Assembly (NCBI GenBank): GCA_963281155.1
Contig: CAUJLY010000006.1
Location: 3,472,001-3,536,000 of the forward strand
DNA: 64,000 nucleotides
Source of the DNA: Rhabditophanes sp. KR3021
Lineage: Eukaryota; Nematoda; Chromadorea; Rhabditida; Alloionematidae
Direction of reading: 5' to 3'
Shown: in pieces, positions 37,158 through 50,513 of the stretch
Layout: the number at the start of each line of letters is the position of its first letter
Position numbering within the stretch: position 1 is the first letter of the stretch
Notes under the pieces: generated by a model
Databases searched by the model: none
Told to the model about the DNA's origin: nothing
The model's input: only the letters and a program-made list of their open reading frames with translations
Position numbers and translations under genes: made by a program

Positions 37158-40100
37158 TTTTAAAGTATATAGTAAAAGATTCTCTACAAAATGGTAAATA
37201 AGTTAGTAACGAAATATGAGATAACACGTAGTCATTAGAAAACGACGAATTTGATTAAGAGAATAATAATCTAAGTATTACCAAGTATTATATTAGTTAA
37301 TGCACGTCACAAGATACAAAAAGCAAGTAAGAAATGGCTGATGAAATAAATGTATCGTGTATTCAATATGATTGAACACAAGTTTAAGATATAATAAGCT
37401 ATCTGCAAATGTGTAAAACTGAATGAATGCAAAGATTTATATATGCAATACTCATGATAGCATTGTTTTCTCTATTTAGACTTCACGTGATGCAACAAAC
37501 CAAAAGATCTTTGTAAGACTAGGTCACGGACTGATGTGGAATAAAGTATATTTGCCTTACGCTCATGGTTAGAAAGTTACAAACACAAAAACAGTGACTA
37601 GCATAAAGCAATAACCGTTTATTTAAATAAGTCTAAAAAATATTGAATGGTATACTATGGAACCAAAATGAATGACAAATATTTTATCAAAATAAAGGGA
37701 CAAAACAAATTAATAAATAAATAATAATATGTTTTGGTGGATGTTATGTATTAACATTTGATTTTTGAACGTATTATCAAGTATGAATAGAATCTTTTTG
37801 AAGAAATGTGTGATTCAAAAGTAAGAATATTGGTGAAAGTAAGATAAACGAAGGAAATTATTAAATATGATTAATTGAACAATAAGGTTGTTGTGACTTC
37901 CCGTTAAGTAATCAGTTTAGTCATTTCTTAATACCAAATATATAAATGCGTAGTAACAAAAAATATTCGATACATCTTATATAAATAAATTACCAAGTGT
38001 CTATTTAATGTCAGAATGAGTTGGATCTTTAGTACTACAACAACTTAATTAATTGTAAATGTTACTAATGTGTGTGAGAGTAATAACATCTACTAAATGT
38101 ATAACTTACGAATGAATCAAAAATAAATTATAAGCAAAAGTCATGTAACTCAAATCGAATGATAACAACTAATAAGGCTAGTGAAAAAAAATGTGTCATA
38201 TATCTATCTACTATCAACAAACAGAAGTGTATTTATATAGTTTGAAGATTTTATTTAGTTGATTGTCGAATATACATAAATGAGTGGTAATAGTAAACGT
38301 TCTCTTATGTACTTTAGTGACATTATTTACAGAATTGATAAATGGATCATAATACGCTATTTTAAATTAAAAAATGCGTTCAATTCATAAGTTTGAGGAT
38401 AAATAATTGGCAAAGTTGCAAAAAAGTTTAATTACAACGAATTGGTTCTGAAATACAATTATTTCTAATTTATACACTGTTCCCGTTTATAATGATATAA
38501 ATGATACGATCATAATATACTAGTATCTCAAACTGTGTTTTATTGGTATGTTGAATAAAATTATTTTGCATACCTCTTGATGTTTAGAAAAGTCTAAAGT
38601 TATTAAGATTATTATTGTCTACGTTTTCGAAATGGTCTGGTTACTAATATATTGAGGATTGTACAATTTTTGTGTATATTATTTTTAGTCTCCTATACAT
38701 TTTTAAAACACAACCAAAACAATTTATCCAACTGTATGAATTGGTTAACACTTTAAGGAAAAGCAATTAAACTGTGCAAGATAATGATCACCCGTAATCG
38801 GTACTATCAAAATTTATTTTGAACATTTATATTAAATAAATAGTATAGTCATTATACTAAGTTTGAATATTTTTTGGATGCAAGTGCGATGATTTGATAA
38901 TTGCTAAATATTTTTACGTACTTATAAAGTTATTTAGGGTAGACAATTTTCTTACTCAACCTTTATTTATTTTTGCAAACAGCATCAATCTTGTCAAAGT
39001 TTGATCTATAAATAGTACAACACAGAATACAAAATACCTCTAACCGGATAGTATTTGTGATTATAACTGATACATGTATTTTGTGATATAAAAAAAGAGT
39101 ATATATTTTGTAGCATATTTTGAAAAAAAAGCCTTGCCTGAACAAAAGAATTTTGTACTAAATAATAGTATCTCAAATTTTTTGTATCTGCGTGTTATTA
39201 TCAATTGAGTGTCGTACTACTTTTGGATAGAAACTTTTGTTTACCATCAATATTTTCATCCAAAGATTACTTATTCCATTAATTAATGTTCTAAAATGAT
39301 GCTGATGATTTATTTTTTCCCAAAATTCATTATTATGACCATTATTCCTTTTGGTATTTTTAGGAAGAAGTATTCCTATTCATTAACGTTCTAAAATGTG
39401 AATTAGATTTGCATTTTTCAATGAAATTCCCTTTAATATATTTGTATTCAATGACAAAACTTCTAAAAGTGAATTAAGATTCTATTAACTTAAGGCTTAC
39501 AGTATTTTTTTGAGGTATATCTTTTCCAACAAAGCACTATTATTCCGTGATCCGATAGATAACACTTTTTGTAATACAAATAATAGTTGGTATCCATTTT
39601 TTGTTTAGTTAATATTTGTGTATAAAATTGCGGATATATTATATTACTATTTATTAATAGTCAAAATTTACCAATAAAAAATGACAATAAAACTTCAGGA
39701 TATAGCGTATTGTTTAGAGTATTGTTTAGCTTATTGAGTAATTAAAAGTATACCTACCTTTATTACATCGAGTCTTTTTAAATTTAAATGATATCTACTC
39801 TATAGTTTTTTGTGACTATGATTATTTACAAAATTATTAGTTCTTTGACAGGTTGGATGTAAATAAAAAGATATGCGTAGTGTAGTGTTAAGGGAACTGT
39901 TAACAGAAAAAGTCAATTTTTATTAAGATTTTAACACCTACATTTCAACCCAAATGTCAATATTGTTCGAATTTTGACTGCACATTAAAGTATCAAATTA
40001 CTACCTTGTCAAACTTTTTCAGGTAGAACACAAATATTTTACTATTTCTTAATAATTCACTGAAAGAGTATATAAGCTGTTGCTGCAAACAGACTTATGC

Positions 40101-41102
40101 TTGATCCTTTTGAAAATGTAATTTTAAATTGTGTTATAATTTGGCTGAGAATACCACCTATTATTATTAAAATACAAACTACTCTCTACGACAAACGGTT
40201 TGTATTATTTGTGAGCCATGTTTTACATAAAAAAATTAAATCTTGCTATTTAATCTTAGTTGTTTATCACTAAACCTTTTTAAATGTCGAAGTTCTATTG
40301 TATAGGATGGTTAGTCAACATTTTTGAACTTGCAAAATTTATATTTTATGAACAATTCTTTATTGAAGATAGTATAAAAGATATATAATTTTTAATGAAA
40401 GTAAACGAAAAAGTCATTGAAGTTCTTTTTTAATGATAAAAATTCTTTTTCTTAGATTTACACGTTTGCTTCGTCAATTTATTACTCAAATATACTATGG
40501 TTTAATCGCTTGATCACTTATAAACGCTTTTCTTCTAATCTAAAAGTAGCAATGAGTCTTTTGACGCTTTGAACCTTCACATTACTCACTATTATATAAA
40601 CTCATTCTTTTGAAAAGCATCTATGCAAACTTTTGGTGGTAATTAATGTAACAGGTAGAAAGTTTTCACAGTGTATTATATTTCAAGTCAAAGTTAATTT
40701 GGAAGTGATTGCACAATGTGAGCATTAATATACACCTATTCTATTTTATGTCATTATTAGTATTATTATGAGGTCCTGTGTTATTCAAATATGCATAATT
40801 GATAAAACAAAATACGCACTTGTTGTGTTAACCATTACCAAATTGTAGTAACAACATTATCAGAATAATATTTAACCAAAATTAATTTAGTTTACATCAT
40901 CCACCCTTATCTTATTTGTATTAGCTTCAAAACGCAAAATATTACTAATTTTTATATTTAGCTCGCCAATATACTTTTAAACTAGTTGATTTTTATGTAA
41001 CTTTGTGATTAAGTGATTATATCAATATATCATTAAATATTTTATATAATCTATTACCAACTACTATGTATAAATTATTTTACTAATCATATCTTATTTT
41101 AG
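37158..41102. other. 3.9 kb spacer between rab-7 and the kinesin gene
   Basis: This is a divergent promoter region. No exon or RNA gene is recognised. A degenerate repeated word is present at 39.26-39.48 kb. The kinesin start is preceded by ATCTTATTTTAG ending at 41102, one base before its ATG, which fits a spliced-leader acceptor. Confidence 0.45.
39265..39482 (+). repeat. Degenerate repeat units with GTTCTAAAATG core
   Basis: TTCTAAAATG or a close variant occurs at 39289, 39389 and 39461. The first two are preceded by ATTC...ATTAA and the last two are followed by TGAATTA. Units are 72-100 bp apart and quite diverged. Confidence 0.35.
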
Positions 41103-41103
41103 T

Positions 41104-43331
41104 ATGGTGTACACATCAAATTCTATGAATTATTCCCTTCAAACAAATCCAAATTTGAGCATTTCCCATTCTTCCTCAAACTCATCTATTCATGAAATCT
41201 CCTCGGACAGTGGTTGTGCTTCGCTTCATGGATGTATTGATAATGATTCCTGCCAACGATCTCGCATCATGCAAGATAACATCCTGTCAAAAGATGTTTT
41301 AATTAAAAACCTTGAATGTATAATTGACGAACAAGAGACTATTATTGCCGAGTTAAAAGACGGTGTTGCAAGATCAAATTATTTTACTAATAATCATTCC
41401 ACTAATAATAGTTCAAGGCACAATACGTCAAAAAAGGCAGACAATACAAAAATACTTAAAGGTATTTCTTATCTATCATTGGATTTTGCCAAAATCAGTG
41501 ATGAAAATATGTTACTAAAGCAAACCTTGTACAAAGTTGAAAAGGAACTAGAAAACATTAAAATATGCAATAAAATTTCGTTTGCAGAAGTTCCCATCAT
41601 GATTGATAAAGAAGTGCAGGAAGATGATGATTTACAGTTAACCTCGAAAGGTTGTGAAAGAACTGTTTCTAAACAATCATTACTCACTCATGAAGATATT
41701 GCAATGTTGACAACAAACAAAAACAAATTAAAAAAGGATAGAGTAAGTTTATGAGGTGACCTCTATTTTTAATGATGGGAAATTAAATTTGATTTACAAA
41801 TTGCTAATTATTATTACTTGTTTAGATTGAAATTGAAGTAATGAAAAATAATCTTAATAGTCAGATGCGTCAAATTCACGAAGAAGGAATGAAAAAAGTC
41901 TTTTCTGTATTTAGTAACACTTTCAGCAAATTATTATTAAATTACAAGAAGGAAGTTGAACATAGGAAGCGTTTACATGATATTCTCGTCCGATTGAAAG
42001 GAAACATCAGAGTGTTTTGCCGTATTCGTCCAATTGTTGCGGGCGAGGAGTATGAAAAGAACTTGATCAATCCCGATTATTTTGATCCGGACCAAATTAA
42101 CGTCACTTCTGACAATGGTTCTAACAAATCATTTGGACTGGATAAAGTTTTTGATGAACAGGCAACTCAATCAAATGTAAGTCTTTTTTAATATGTTTTT
42201 GGTTTATTAGCAATTTTTGCAAAGTTTAAAAGCGCGTGTAAACAAGTCCTTTAAACTGTAAATTTGTTATTAAAAATAAAATGTGTCGAATTACATTCAT
42301 AAAACATATTTTATCCCTAAATTCTTTTACCATGACGTTGTTTATAGATTTACGAAGAGATCAGCCCTGTAGTAACTAGTTGCATTGATGGTAAAAATGT
42401 TTGTATTTTCGCTTATGGTCATACTGGTAGTGGAAAAACTTTCACAATGGACGGACCAGACAAAAACCCCGGTATTGTAAGAAGAGCTATCACTGAATTG
42501 TTTCAAAGTTTGAAGGATCAATCAGAAACGATTGAAAGTACAATCAGTGTTTCTATGATTGAAGTTTACAATGAAAAAATCAACGATCTATTGTCTCCAA
42601 GTGCAAATACCCTAACATTAAGACTTTCTGAATTAGGTAGACAACAAATAAGAGGTTTAAGTTCAACAGAAGTGGTAAATGTTGAACAAGTTGAGCAAAT
42701 TATAAATATGGGCAGGAAGAACAGAATTGTTTCTTCTACTGCTGCCAATATTTCTTCTTCCAGATCACACAGCATAACTATGGTCAATGTTCGAATTTAT
42801 AATAAAATTAGTCAAATTACGACAATAGGCAAGCTGAATTTGATAGATTTAGCCGGATCTGAACGTGTATCAAAATCTCAAGTTGTTGGGCAGCAATTAA
42901 AGGAAGCTCAGTGTATCAATAAATCTCTGTCTGAGTTGGGTAATGTAGTCTTAGCATTGAGAACAAAGGCTACTCATGTTCCATTTAGAAATTGTTTATT
43001 AACAAGATTGCTTGAAGAATCACTACGTAAGTTTTACTGTCGTTTACCCAACGCATATATGTATTTTATTTACTTGTTTAATTTATTTGTAGAGGGTGAT
43101 TCAAAAACCTTAATGATAGTTCAAATTACAAAAAACCGCAAGTACTTGTCTGAGGCAGTCAGTAGTTTAACATTTGCGGATAAAATTAGTAAAGTGCCAG
43201 TGAAACAATCTCCTACCAAACCAAAATTACTTCTCCCATCGCACGATGGAGCGGACAACAAAAAGTATAAAAAGTCGTTAAGTGATATCACCACAGATTC
43301 AGACAACTCCTGCATGACTGATCAATCATAA
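41104..43331 (+). CDS. klp-3: Kinesin-14 family C-terminal motor (KLP-3/KIFC3-like)
   Basis: Exons 41104-41742, 41826-42176, 42348-43026 and 43093-43331 give 635 residues. The first about 210 residues hold a Ser-rich head and a predicted coiled coil. The neck RLKGNIRVFCRIRP (about residue 269) leads straight into the motor at the C-terminus, the hallmark of minus-end-directed kinesin-14. Motor motifs are the P-loop AYGHTGSGKT (His where Gln is usual), switch I SSSRSHS, switch II DLAGSE, and SLQGDSKTLMIVQ. A tail of about 50 residues follows. The neck form LVRLKGNIRV resembles KIFC2/KIFC3, so KLP-3 is the likeliest C. elegans relative. KLP-15/16/17 cannot be excluded. Its role would be microtubule organisation in spindle or neuron. 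Confidence 0.9.
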
Positions 43332-43478
43332 TAAAATGTTCGACACTTTCAGACAAACATCTCTCTATATTAATTTACGTCATTGGAAGTTTAAAGTTTA
43401 AATAATTATATCATGCAAGTAAGGTTATAAATCTATTTTCCAAAATGCTTACATCTACTCATTGTGTTGCTTATTACA

Positions 43479-43484
43479 AATAAA
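43479..43484 (+). terminator. Polyadenylation signal AATAAA of the kinesin gene
   Basis: A canonical hexamer lies about 150 nt after the stop codon and well before the next gene. Confidence 0.45.
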
Positions 43485-43943
43485 ATTAGTCGAGTCCAAC
43501 AATATCACACTACAACAATAATAAATGTAATTAAATTGATATAAATGCAACATTCCATTTCCTGATTTGGTAAATACATCGGATACACTTGTCTTTTCTT
43601 AAGACATAAACAAATCGCTTGTTGATAGCATTAATCAACATCATATTATCTTCCTCCACAAAAAACCTTGTTACAAAATCAAATTTGTACAAAAAATATA
43701 TCGTGGAACTAACAGTTTGATATCATTCTCAAATTATTAAATCAAAAGGTTATACATCACATTTTTTGATTACTTTCTCTATTCATATTCCTTCGTTTAA
43801 GTATATATTGCTATGAATGATAGAAAATACATCAATTAATCTTTAATTTGTTAATCAATTTACAATAAACTAGCTCTAACTATATACAATATATCCAAGC
43901 ATTTACTCATTTTATATTTATACATAGGCATTTTATTCATAAA

Positions 43944-45055
43944 ATGAATAATGAAAACAATGGTCCTAATCATTCTGTGACACTTTCAATTGCATCAACT
44001 TCTTCATCAAGTAAATGGTCAACATCGCCATGGGGTTATGAAATATCTTCAAGATTTATTATATTAGCTTCTACTATTTTTCCCGCTGTTGGATGTTATT
44101 TTTGTATAGCATATACATATCTTTTTCAAATCCACCGAGTTATTAATTTCCAATCAGATCATTGTAATGGAACTCCAACGTAAGTGGAAAAATAACTCAA
44201 TTAACTATTGTTGTATTTAGAGCTTTGCCGCCAGTAAGCTATTCAATCGGAATTTGGCTACCACAGAAGTTTTTCTGGTTGGGTGTTTTGATGCTACACG
44301 TTCCTCCTAGGATTATTTTCACAAACGTTAGTCTACCAATTAATATAGTGTAAATGTCTTTTTTAGATGTGCCAACAATATTATTTTCATGCTCCGAACA
44401 ATCAAACTTCCCAACCATCATCTGCCTATAATGTCATTTTGAGAATTCATTACTACTTTATGCACAGTGAAATGTGGGCCTTAGTTGGCGTATCCGTCAT
44501 GGATATAGAGTACAACTTCTGTAAGTCTTAAACAATAAGTAATAATCTTAAAAAATCATATACAATTTATATAATTTTTAGTAATTCACGCAACCTTCTT
44601 TGGAATTTGGTTAGGTACATTTAACATGAATATGCTTCTCAATACAATTCTTCATTATAACTCCGGATTAATGACGATTGGCAAAAAATATGTATACATT
44701 TTTCGATTCAAGCTATTCATGTTCGTATTTGGATGCCCTTTTTCGTTGTCTTCGGCAGCCAGTTATTTGTTTTACCTTCATACATGCGAAGATTACGGTA
44801 AATTAATTTCATTATATTCCTAATTCGTCATTTCTTCTTCTTTTAGCTTACATAGCATTTTCAGTGGCTGAATATGTGACCGTTGGCATGAATGCCCTTT
44901 TTTATTTTCTGTTCATCTTTGATATCGAAAATCTAGAAGTTAATATTTCCGTAAGACAACGCAAACCAAAAGCCAATGGAGGTATAATGCATTCAATTCT
45001 CTGTGAACCTCTTCCTGAAAAATTTCATATTAATTCCATGAAAAATGTAGCATAA
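43944..45055 (+). CDS. PGAP2: PGAP2/FRAG1-like Golgi membrane protein for GPI-anchor remodelling
   Basis: Exons 43944-44179, 44221-44326, 44367-44520, 44582-44797 and 44847-45055 give 306 residues, with introns of 40-61 nt. There are about six hydrophobic segments: FIILASTIFPAVGCYFCIAY, FFWLGVLMLHV, MWALVGVSVMD, FFGIWLGTFNMNML, FKLFMFVFGCPFSLSSAASY and ALFYFLFIF. The early luminal loop with HC, the VPPR motif, and the late helix after CEDY...AYIAFSVAEYVTV match the FRAG1/DRAM/Sfk1 family. The family includes PGAP2, which is needed for fatty-acid remodelling of GPI anchors. An acceptor-like TACATAG ends at 43927. It lies 612 bp behind the kinesin, which is too far for a typical nematode operon. 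Confidence 0.82.
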
Positions 45056-45127
45056 TAATTGATTGTTTGAAGATGAAAGACAACTTACGGGTATTTTAAT
45101 GAAGGAAATGTAGTTTCTTGCAAATTT

Positions 45128-45138
45128 AATAAAATAAA
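45128..45138 (+). terminator. Overlapping AATAAA signals behind PGAP2-like gene
   Basis: Two overlapping hexamers lie 73-83 nt after the stop codon. Confidence 0.55.
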
Positions 45139-48100
45139 TTCATTTCATGTTGTTTAAATACGCTTAATTAGAATTATCTAACCGAAAAAGCAAAACCACA
45201 ATTTCAACAGCTTCTTGTTTACCTAGTTTAATTTTTTTGGTAAGAAGATAATTCGCATTTTTGTAACGGCTCAGATCGTGTGATAATTGCAACGATATTG
45301 ACTTAATGTATGGCAAAATCAATACATAGGGTGTGTATACCCGTTACTGTCCGCTTTAATATTATCAACTGTAACATGTTAGTAACAAGTTAGTGTAGGT
45401 AACTAATAACACGTTGTTGCTTAATGGCATATTGTATTGTCTACCTTTAATTCAATTTTCTCATGCTACATCATTTAAATAACTATCAATCACAGCAATT
45501 CAGGTAATTTTTATGCCAAATTAGAGTTCTAAAAAAGTATGGCAGAAACAGGGTGTAAATAGTTACGGTGTTAGTAATTAGTTTACAGTCATTTTATTAT
45601 TTTTAAAGTATCACCTAAAAAGCTGATAATTAAATTTACCGAAAATTTGTATCAATTTTATCGTTTGTATATTTATTTATGTGCATTCACATCAAACATT
45701 TTTATGCATTAAGCAATTAAAGTGTCTAGAACTTGATGCAACTTAAATTACAGTGTCGAATTGAGCTCTTGCCTTTTTTAGATATTCCCAATTTGTAAGA
45801 ATATCTTCGAAAAGTGTAATCTTAAAAAAATTACGAGTATTTTTATAGACTTACATAAATTTATATTTTTATAGATAAGTTGATACATGTGTTGAAACAG
45901 AATTACAGAAAGTTGTCGATGCTTTTTGGCGGAGAAGAGCCTAATCACAAAAATAAAAGTTCATTGATATGCATAAACCTTTACGATCTTTAACTGGGTT
46001 GCATAAATTGGCTGATAAATGCATTTGAATTGACTTTGTCAAAGCTATAAACCAAGTAGTTTTTAATGGATTTCAGTCAATTGCTGGTGGTCTATCAAGT
46101 TTCAAAGAATGTCGTAAATACATATCATATTGTTAGATGTTCACCAAAAATGAATAGAAACAAAATTAACTGCTTTTTTTACATCGCCAAATAAATTAGT
46201 TGAGGGTAATTTATGGAGAAAGATCATTCAGCATGACAAAGTCTTTGTTTAGGAGACAGTATAAATGTTAAGTCACTTTTTTGGTATCACCGTACAATGC
46301 CAAATTGCCTCAAATTTGCTTTCACCATTTTTTAGTACCACATCGTATACCTCTTATATCAGATTTTAAACAATGATTTCAACTTTTTATGGTGTTTACA
46401 TAACACATACATCCAAATTTACATCAAAACTTACAACAAATGTTCCTCAAATCAGTCGTCAACAATTTATTGTAACATCTCTTGGTAACAATTATCTAAT
46501 CTTCCGAACAATAATTGTATCAATCTTTTGGTATCAACATATAACACCGTGTAACTTCGTTTCAGAATTTTGTTATCAATATTTATAAAGTGTAATTATT
46601 GCCTCAAATTGTAACATTTGTTTCGATTGATCCCATGAAATGTCGAAAAAGCTGTTCAATATCTACAGCTGTCTATTGAGTTACTGAGTTAAAATGAATT
46701 TTTCGAGTAAAAAATGAACGCAGCTGGTTTACAATTTAATGTCCGACTCGAGTATTCACCAAAAAATGGTGGACTATTAAATGAGACAGAGAAAGGCGGA
46801 AAATGGAGTATAAAAAATTAAAAGGACATACAACAAAGGACAAAAAGGACCACCCGATAAGAGTTTAAAAAACAAACTCAATTGTTGTGTTCAATATAAT
46901 CTGACTGCATTCTTCGTTTGTTTGTCAATTTATTTGTTTCAAAAACCAAACTGTTGCTGCATAAGGTTTGTATTTTTGATATTTGCACTTGTTAAGGGTA
47001 TCAAAATGATTATTATGGTTTGACATAACGCTTCTTTTTTTGAATGTACTCCAAGTCATTCTATTATGAAAGAATTAAGAAAAGGTGTCCTAAGATGATA
47101 ATAATCACCAACTACACATTACTTGTCTATTGAGCAACCTTTAAGGTTGACTTGTAACGGATATGCTATCGCGTTTTCTAAATGTTAAACTTTTTGCGAC
47201 TACTTATAATTGTGATAAAAAATGTTTGTTTTGTAATTAAATTGATACCCACTAAATGCAAAGGTTAATATTATTCAAAATGATTTTAACCAAAAAATAT
47301 TGTACTTCCAATGACTCCTCCCTTATAAAAAAGAAACGTTTGTGCATGCAGATCCTAGGACTCTAACACACCAACACACGCTTTTATGAAACTTCTTCTT
47401 AATGACATTTTGCTTCTTTAGAGACTTTGAGTATTTATAGTATAGGTCAGAGCTTTTCATTATCATTCTTGGTAATGATAGTTGTCAATTTTAGTTATAA
47501 TATTAAGTATTTCCAGGCGTGCTTTAGAGCTTAAATTTTATCAATTTGAATGCAATAACATGAATAAATGTATTAAGATATTGCGTGCCACTAAAAAATG
47601 GCTGCCAGATTTTTGACAGTCAAAGGCAGAATATTTAATTATGAATGCATTGAAAGTCTGCTTTTCTAAGTTACACAATGAGCGTTCAGTCACCTTTCAA
47701 AAAGGCGGTAAATGCATTTCTTTTGATATTTTGAACACACTCAAAAAAGACGATAAAATACACTAAACCTCTGAATGAGTTTGAACAGATAATCCCAAAA
47801 ATGGGTTAGTGTTAAAAATTATTGACAATATCTTTGATATCCACAACGCTTCCTTATTTGCCTGATTAAGTTGTTATCATACATTACTGATACCATTATT
47901 CTCTATAAAATCGTTAAATACATTAGTTGATTAGCATAAAATACATATTGTATAGTCAAGAATTGATAAAACATTTAAAGTATCAATTTTAATTTATTGA
48001 TTTTACTAATTCCTTAGAGGTAATTACTATTTGACCATAAGAAAATGCTTTTCAGTAGCACAGTATCAGAGGTACGCAATGGTCATATTGAATAAGAGTT

Positions 48101-48472
48101 TACTTGGAAAAAATGGCTATTAGTTGTTTCACAGTTTAAAATAACATTATCATCATTCATTTATATTTTTTTATTCTTTGAGTTTGCCCTAGACACATAT
48201 AAAAGTGATTGTTCATTCACAAAAATTAGACACAATTAATGTTCTTGACTTAAAAATCTAACGAGCATTTTTTGAATTAAATTATTTATATAATCACACT
48301 TTAATTTGTTTAATTTTTTCTACTACAGTAATTACATATCACAACATTTGAACAGGCCTGCGATAAAAAACTGAAGCATTAATATCGAAATCATTTTGAT
48401 TTTTAATTTGTTGCCAACATAACATACAACTAAGTGTACAACTAAATATACTGTTAGATGCAAATATTCTAA
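45139..48472. other. mab-3: 3.3 kb promoter-side spacer of mab-3
   Basis: No exon is recognised. Some GC-richer words and short inverted words occur at 45280-45430 (GTTAGTAAC and GTAACTAATAAC) and a small hairpin word (CACC-GGTG) near 46758-46773. The plus frame 46373-46588 is not convincing. Confidence 0.4.
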
Positions 48473-49799
48473 ATGAAGACAAAATCTGATTACATCGATC
48501 AGTCCAATAATGGTAATTAACAGGATTATTAGTCGATTAAATTAAAATTTCAGTTTCTCACACCATAACCCCAGATATTATCGGAATAGATGATTTATCT
48601 TGTTCTGATGACGCCACCGATTTATCACAGCAGAAAAAGTATTTCTGTCAACGTTGTTTGAATCACGACTTAGAATTTCAAAGGAAAGGTCACAAGAACA
48701 ACTGCAGGTACTTTTTTATTCATATATCTTAAAAAAGTAACTGCTTCTATTTAGGTACGCAACATGTAATTGTAACAGTTGTAAGATGGTTGAAATGAGA
48801 CGTCAAATTAATAGTATACTAAGCAAAAAACAGTATGAAAATGCAGCAAAACAACCAAAGATTCACGCCAAAGCCGTTACAAAAATTCGAGATCCTACTT
48901 GTGCTAGATGTTCGGCTCACGGAGACTTTCAAAAACTTCGCGGACACAAAAAATCAAATTGTAAATATAATGGATGTGAATGCCACTTGTGTTCATTGGT
49001 TGAAGAAAGACGAAAATTGATGGCTAGACAAATCAAACTAAGAAGGAATCAGAAAAAAAGCAAAGCAGAGGAAAATGTTGCTATTGGGTGTCCCGAAGAT
49101 TTGCCGAATGCTAGCTCAGAGAAAACTGGCAGCAGACGGGAGAATATAATCAAGACAGTGCATAAAAAATTTAATTTCGCTGACTTGCCTAGACTAGTAG
49201 AGGAAGAAAACGATATTGCCAATCAAAAAAGTATTCAAGATAGTGCTGATGTTCTTACTAAAATTAATTCACCTGTTAACGCTAAAAAACCAGCTAAAAC
49301 AAAGGAAGTTGAAACAACTAATAATTTCGTTCTAAAGCAACCGATTAATGTATTACACACCTATAAAATTCCATCATTATCTCCAATAACAACAAATTCA
49401 ACTAATCAGAACATGGCTGGCTGTATGCTCTTTTATCCAACCCATCCAATGCCAATCAATTACTCGAGAATGGTTGATTTCGTGAACATATCGAACCCCT
49501 ATTTGATCAATAATCGAACCTTTCTTAGCCCACCCTGCGAGTTTACAAATAGTCTCAATAGACGAATTGATGGAGCACCTTTATTGTCTCCTTTCCGTGC
49601 AATTCATCAATTTAATCCACTCTTAAATTATCAGTCCCACAATTCAATTCTGCACCATAATTTATTAAAATTTAATATCCCAACTCATGCACAACAACTT
49701 TCAGCCAACCCAAACATGCCATTCTCCATGATAAAAGCAATTGTTCCTCAAACAAAATTGAGCAAAATCCCGCCGGTTTCTTCTCCACCAACATTGTAA
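48473..49799 (+). CDS. mab-3: MAB-3-type transcription factor with two DM domains
   Basis: Exons 48473-48512, 48554-48707 and 48755-49799 give 412 residues, longer than C. elegans MAB-3 (about 290). DM domain 1 starts at C45 (YFCQRCLNH, RKGHKNNC, CNCNSC, MVEMRRQI). DM domain 2 starts at C114 (DPTCARCSAHG, LRGHKKSNCK, CECHLCSLVEERR, IKLRRNQKKS). Each has the interlaced CCHC and HCCC zinc ligands and a recognition tail. The CLNH.../CARCSAHG.../QIKLRR pattern is the MAB-3 one. Twin DM domains in one chain are typical of nematode MAB-3 and DMD-3. The tail of about 220 residues is Asn/Pro/Ser-rich. In C. elegans MAB-3 controls male tail structures, repression of yolk genes and mating behaviour. 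The introns are 41 and 47 nt. Confidence 0.93.
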
Positions 49800-50513
49800 A
49801 TACTTATAAACACCAGTAAAGTATCACAATTAACTATTAGATCGACAATTTTCAAATCAAAATGGTGTTTGCGTCTATAGTACAGATCGAGTAGATAAAA
49901 AATGTAAACAATCCTTATATTCATAATTAACATGTTGATCCTTTAGTAAGAATAATATTTAATGAAAAATATTGTAATTATTTCCAATAACGTATTTTTT
50001 GGAAATGCATATTTTTCATACATTTTTAAATAATATTCTATTACCTATTTTGAGTAGTGTAAAAAGTTGATTAATGGCAAGCTAGAATATTTGTTTTCAA
50101 ACAGATTATTTATCCGATAATAAACAGATCTTTGACAACATAAAGTTGCCACTTTCTATTTTGAATAGCCCTAATTAACTATGATATTGTGTTTACAGTA
50201 ATCGCTTGAACAACACCTATTATCTGTAGACAATTTTTGTTAAACTTCCACGCTATTACACATTTCTTTTAATTATAATTTGTAAAATAATTTATTTGAA
50301 GGATATATAAAAGATCACGTATTTGTTTTAGCTAAATAAATGTTTACTTATCTGATTTACAATCAGTATATTTATCACAACTTGAGTCTCAATGACAAAT
50401 TTTCTTGCAGCGGAAATTATTTGAATTGAAGGATAAACTAATAATATTTTTGGTATATAATTCCTATTAAAAATAATTTATTTATCACAAGTTAATTAAG
50501 ATATTTATAATAT
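49800..50513. other. Convergent 3' spacer between mab-3 and the GILT gene
   Basis: It contains the mab-3 3'UTR (an AATAAA at 50119-50124) and the GILT 3'UTR. There is no other feature. Confidence 0.45.
50477..50482 (-). terminator. Polyadenylation signal of the GILT gene
   Basis: TTTATT on the plus strand gives AATAAA in the transcript, 32 nt after the stop. Another AATAAA overlaps the stop codon itself. Confidence 0.5.

Noticed and set aside
43332..43943. Kinesin and PGAP2-like genes as an operon
   Set aside because: The spacing of 612 bp and a good AATAAA behind the kinesin argue for separate transcription.
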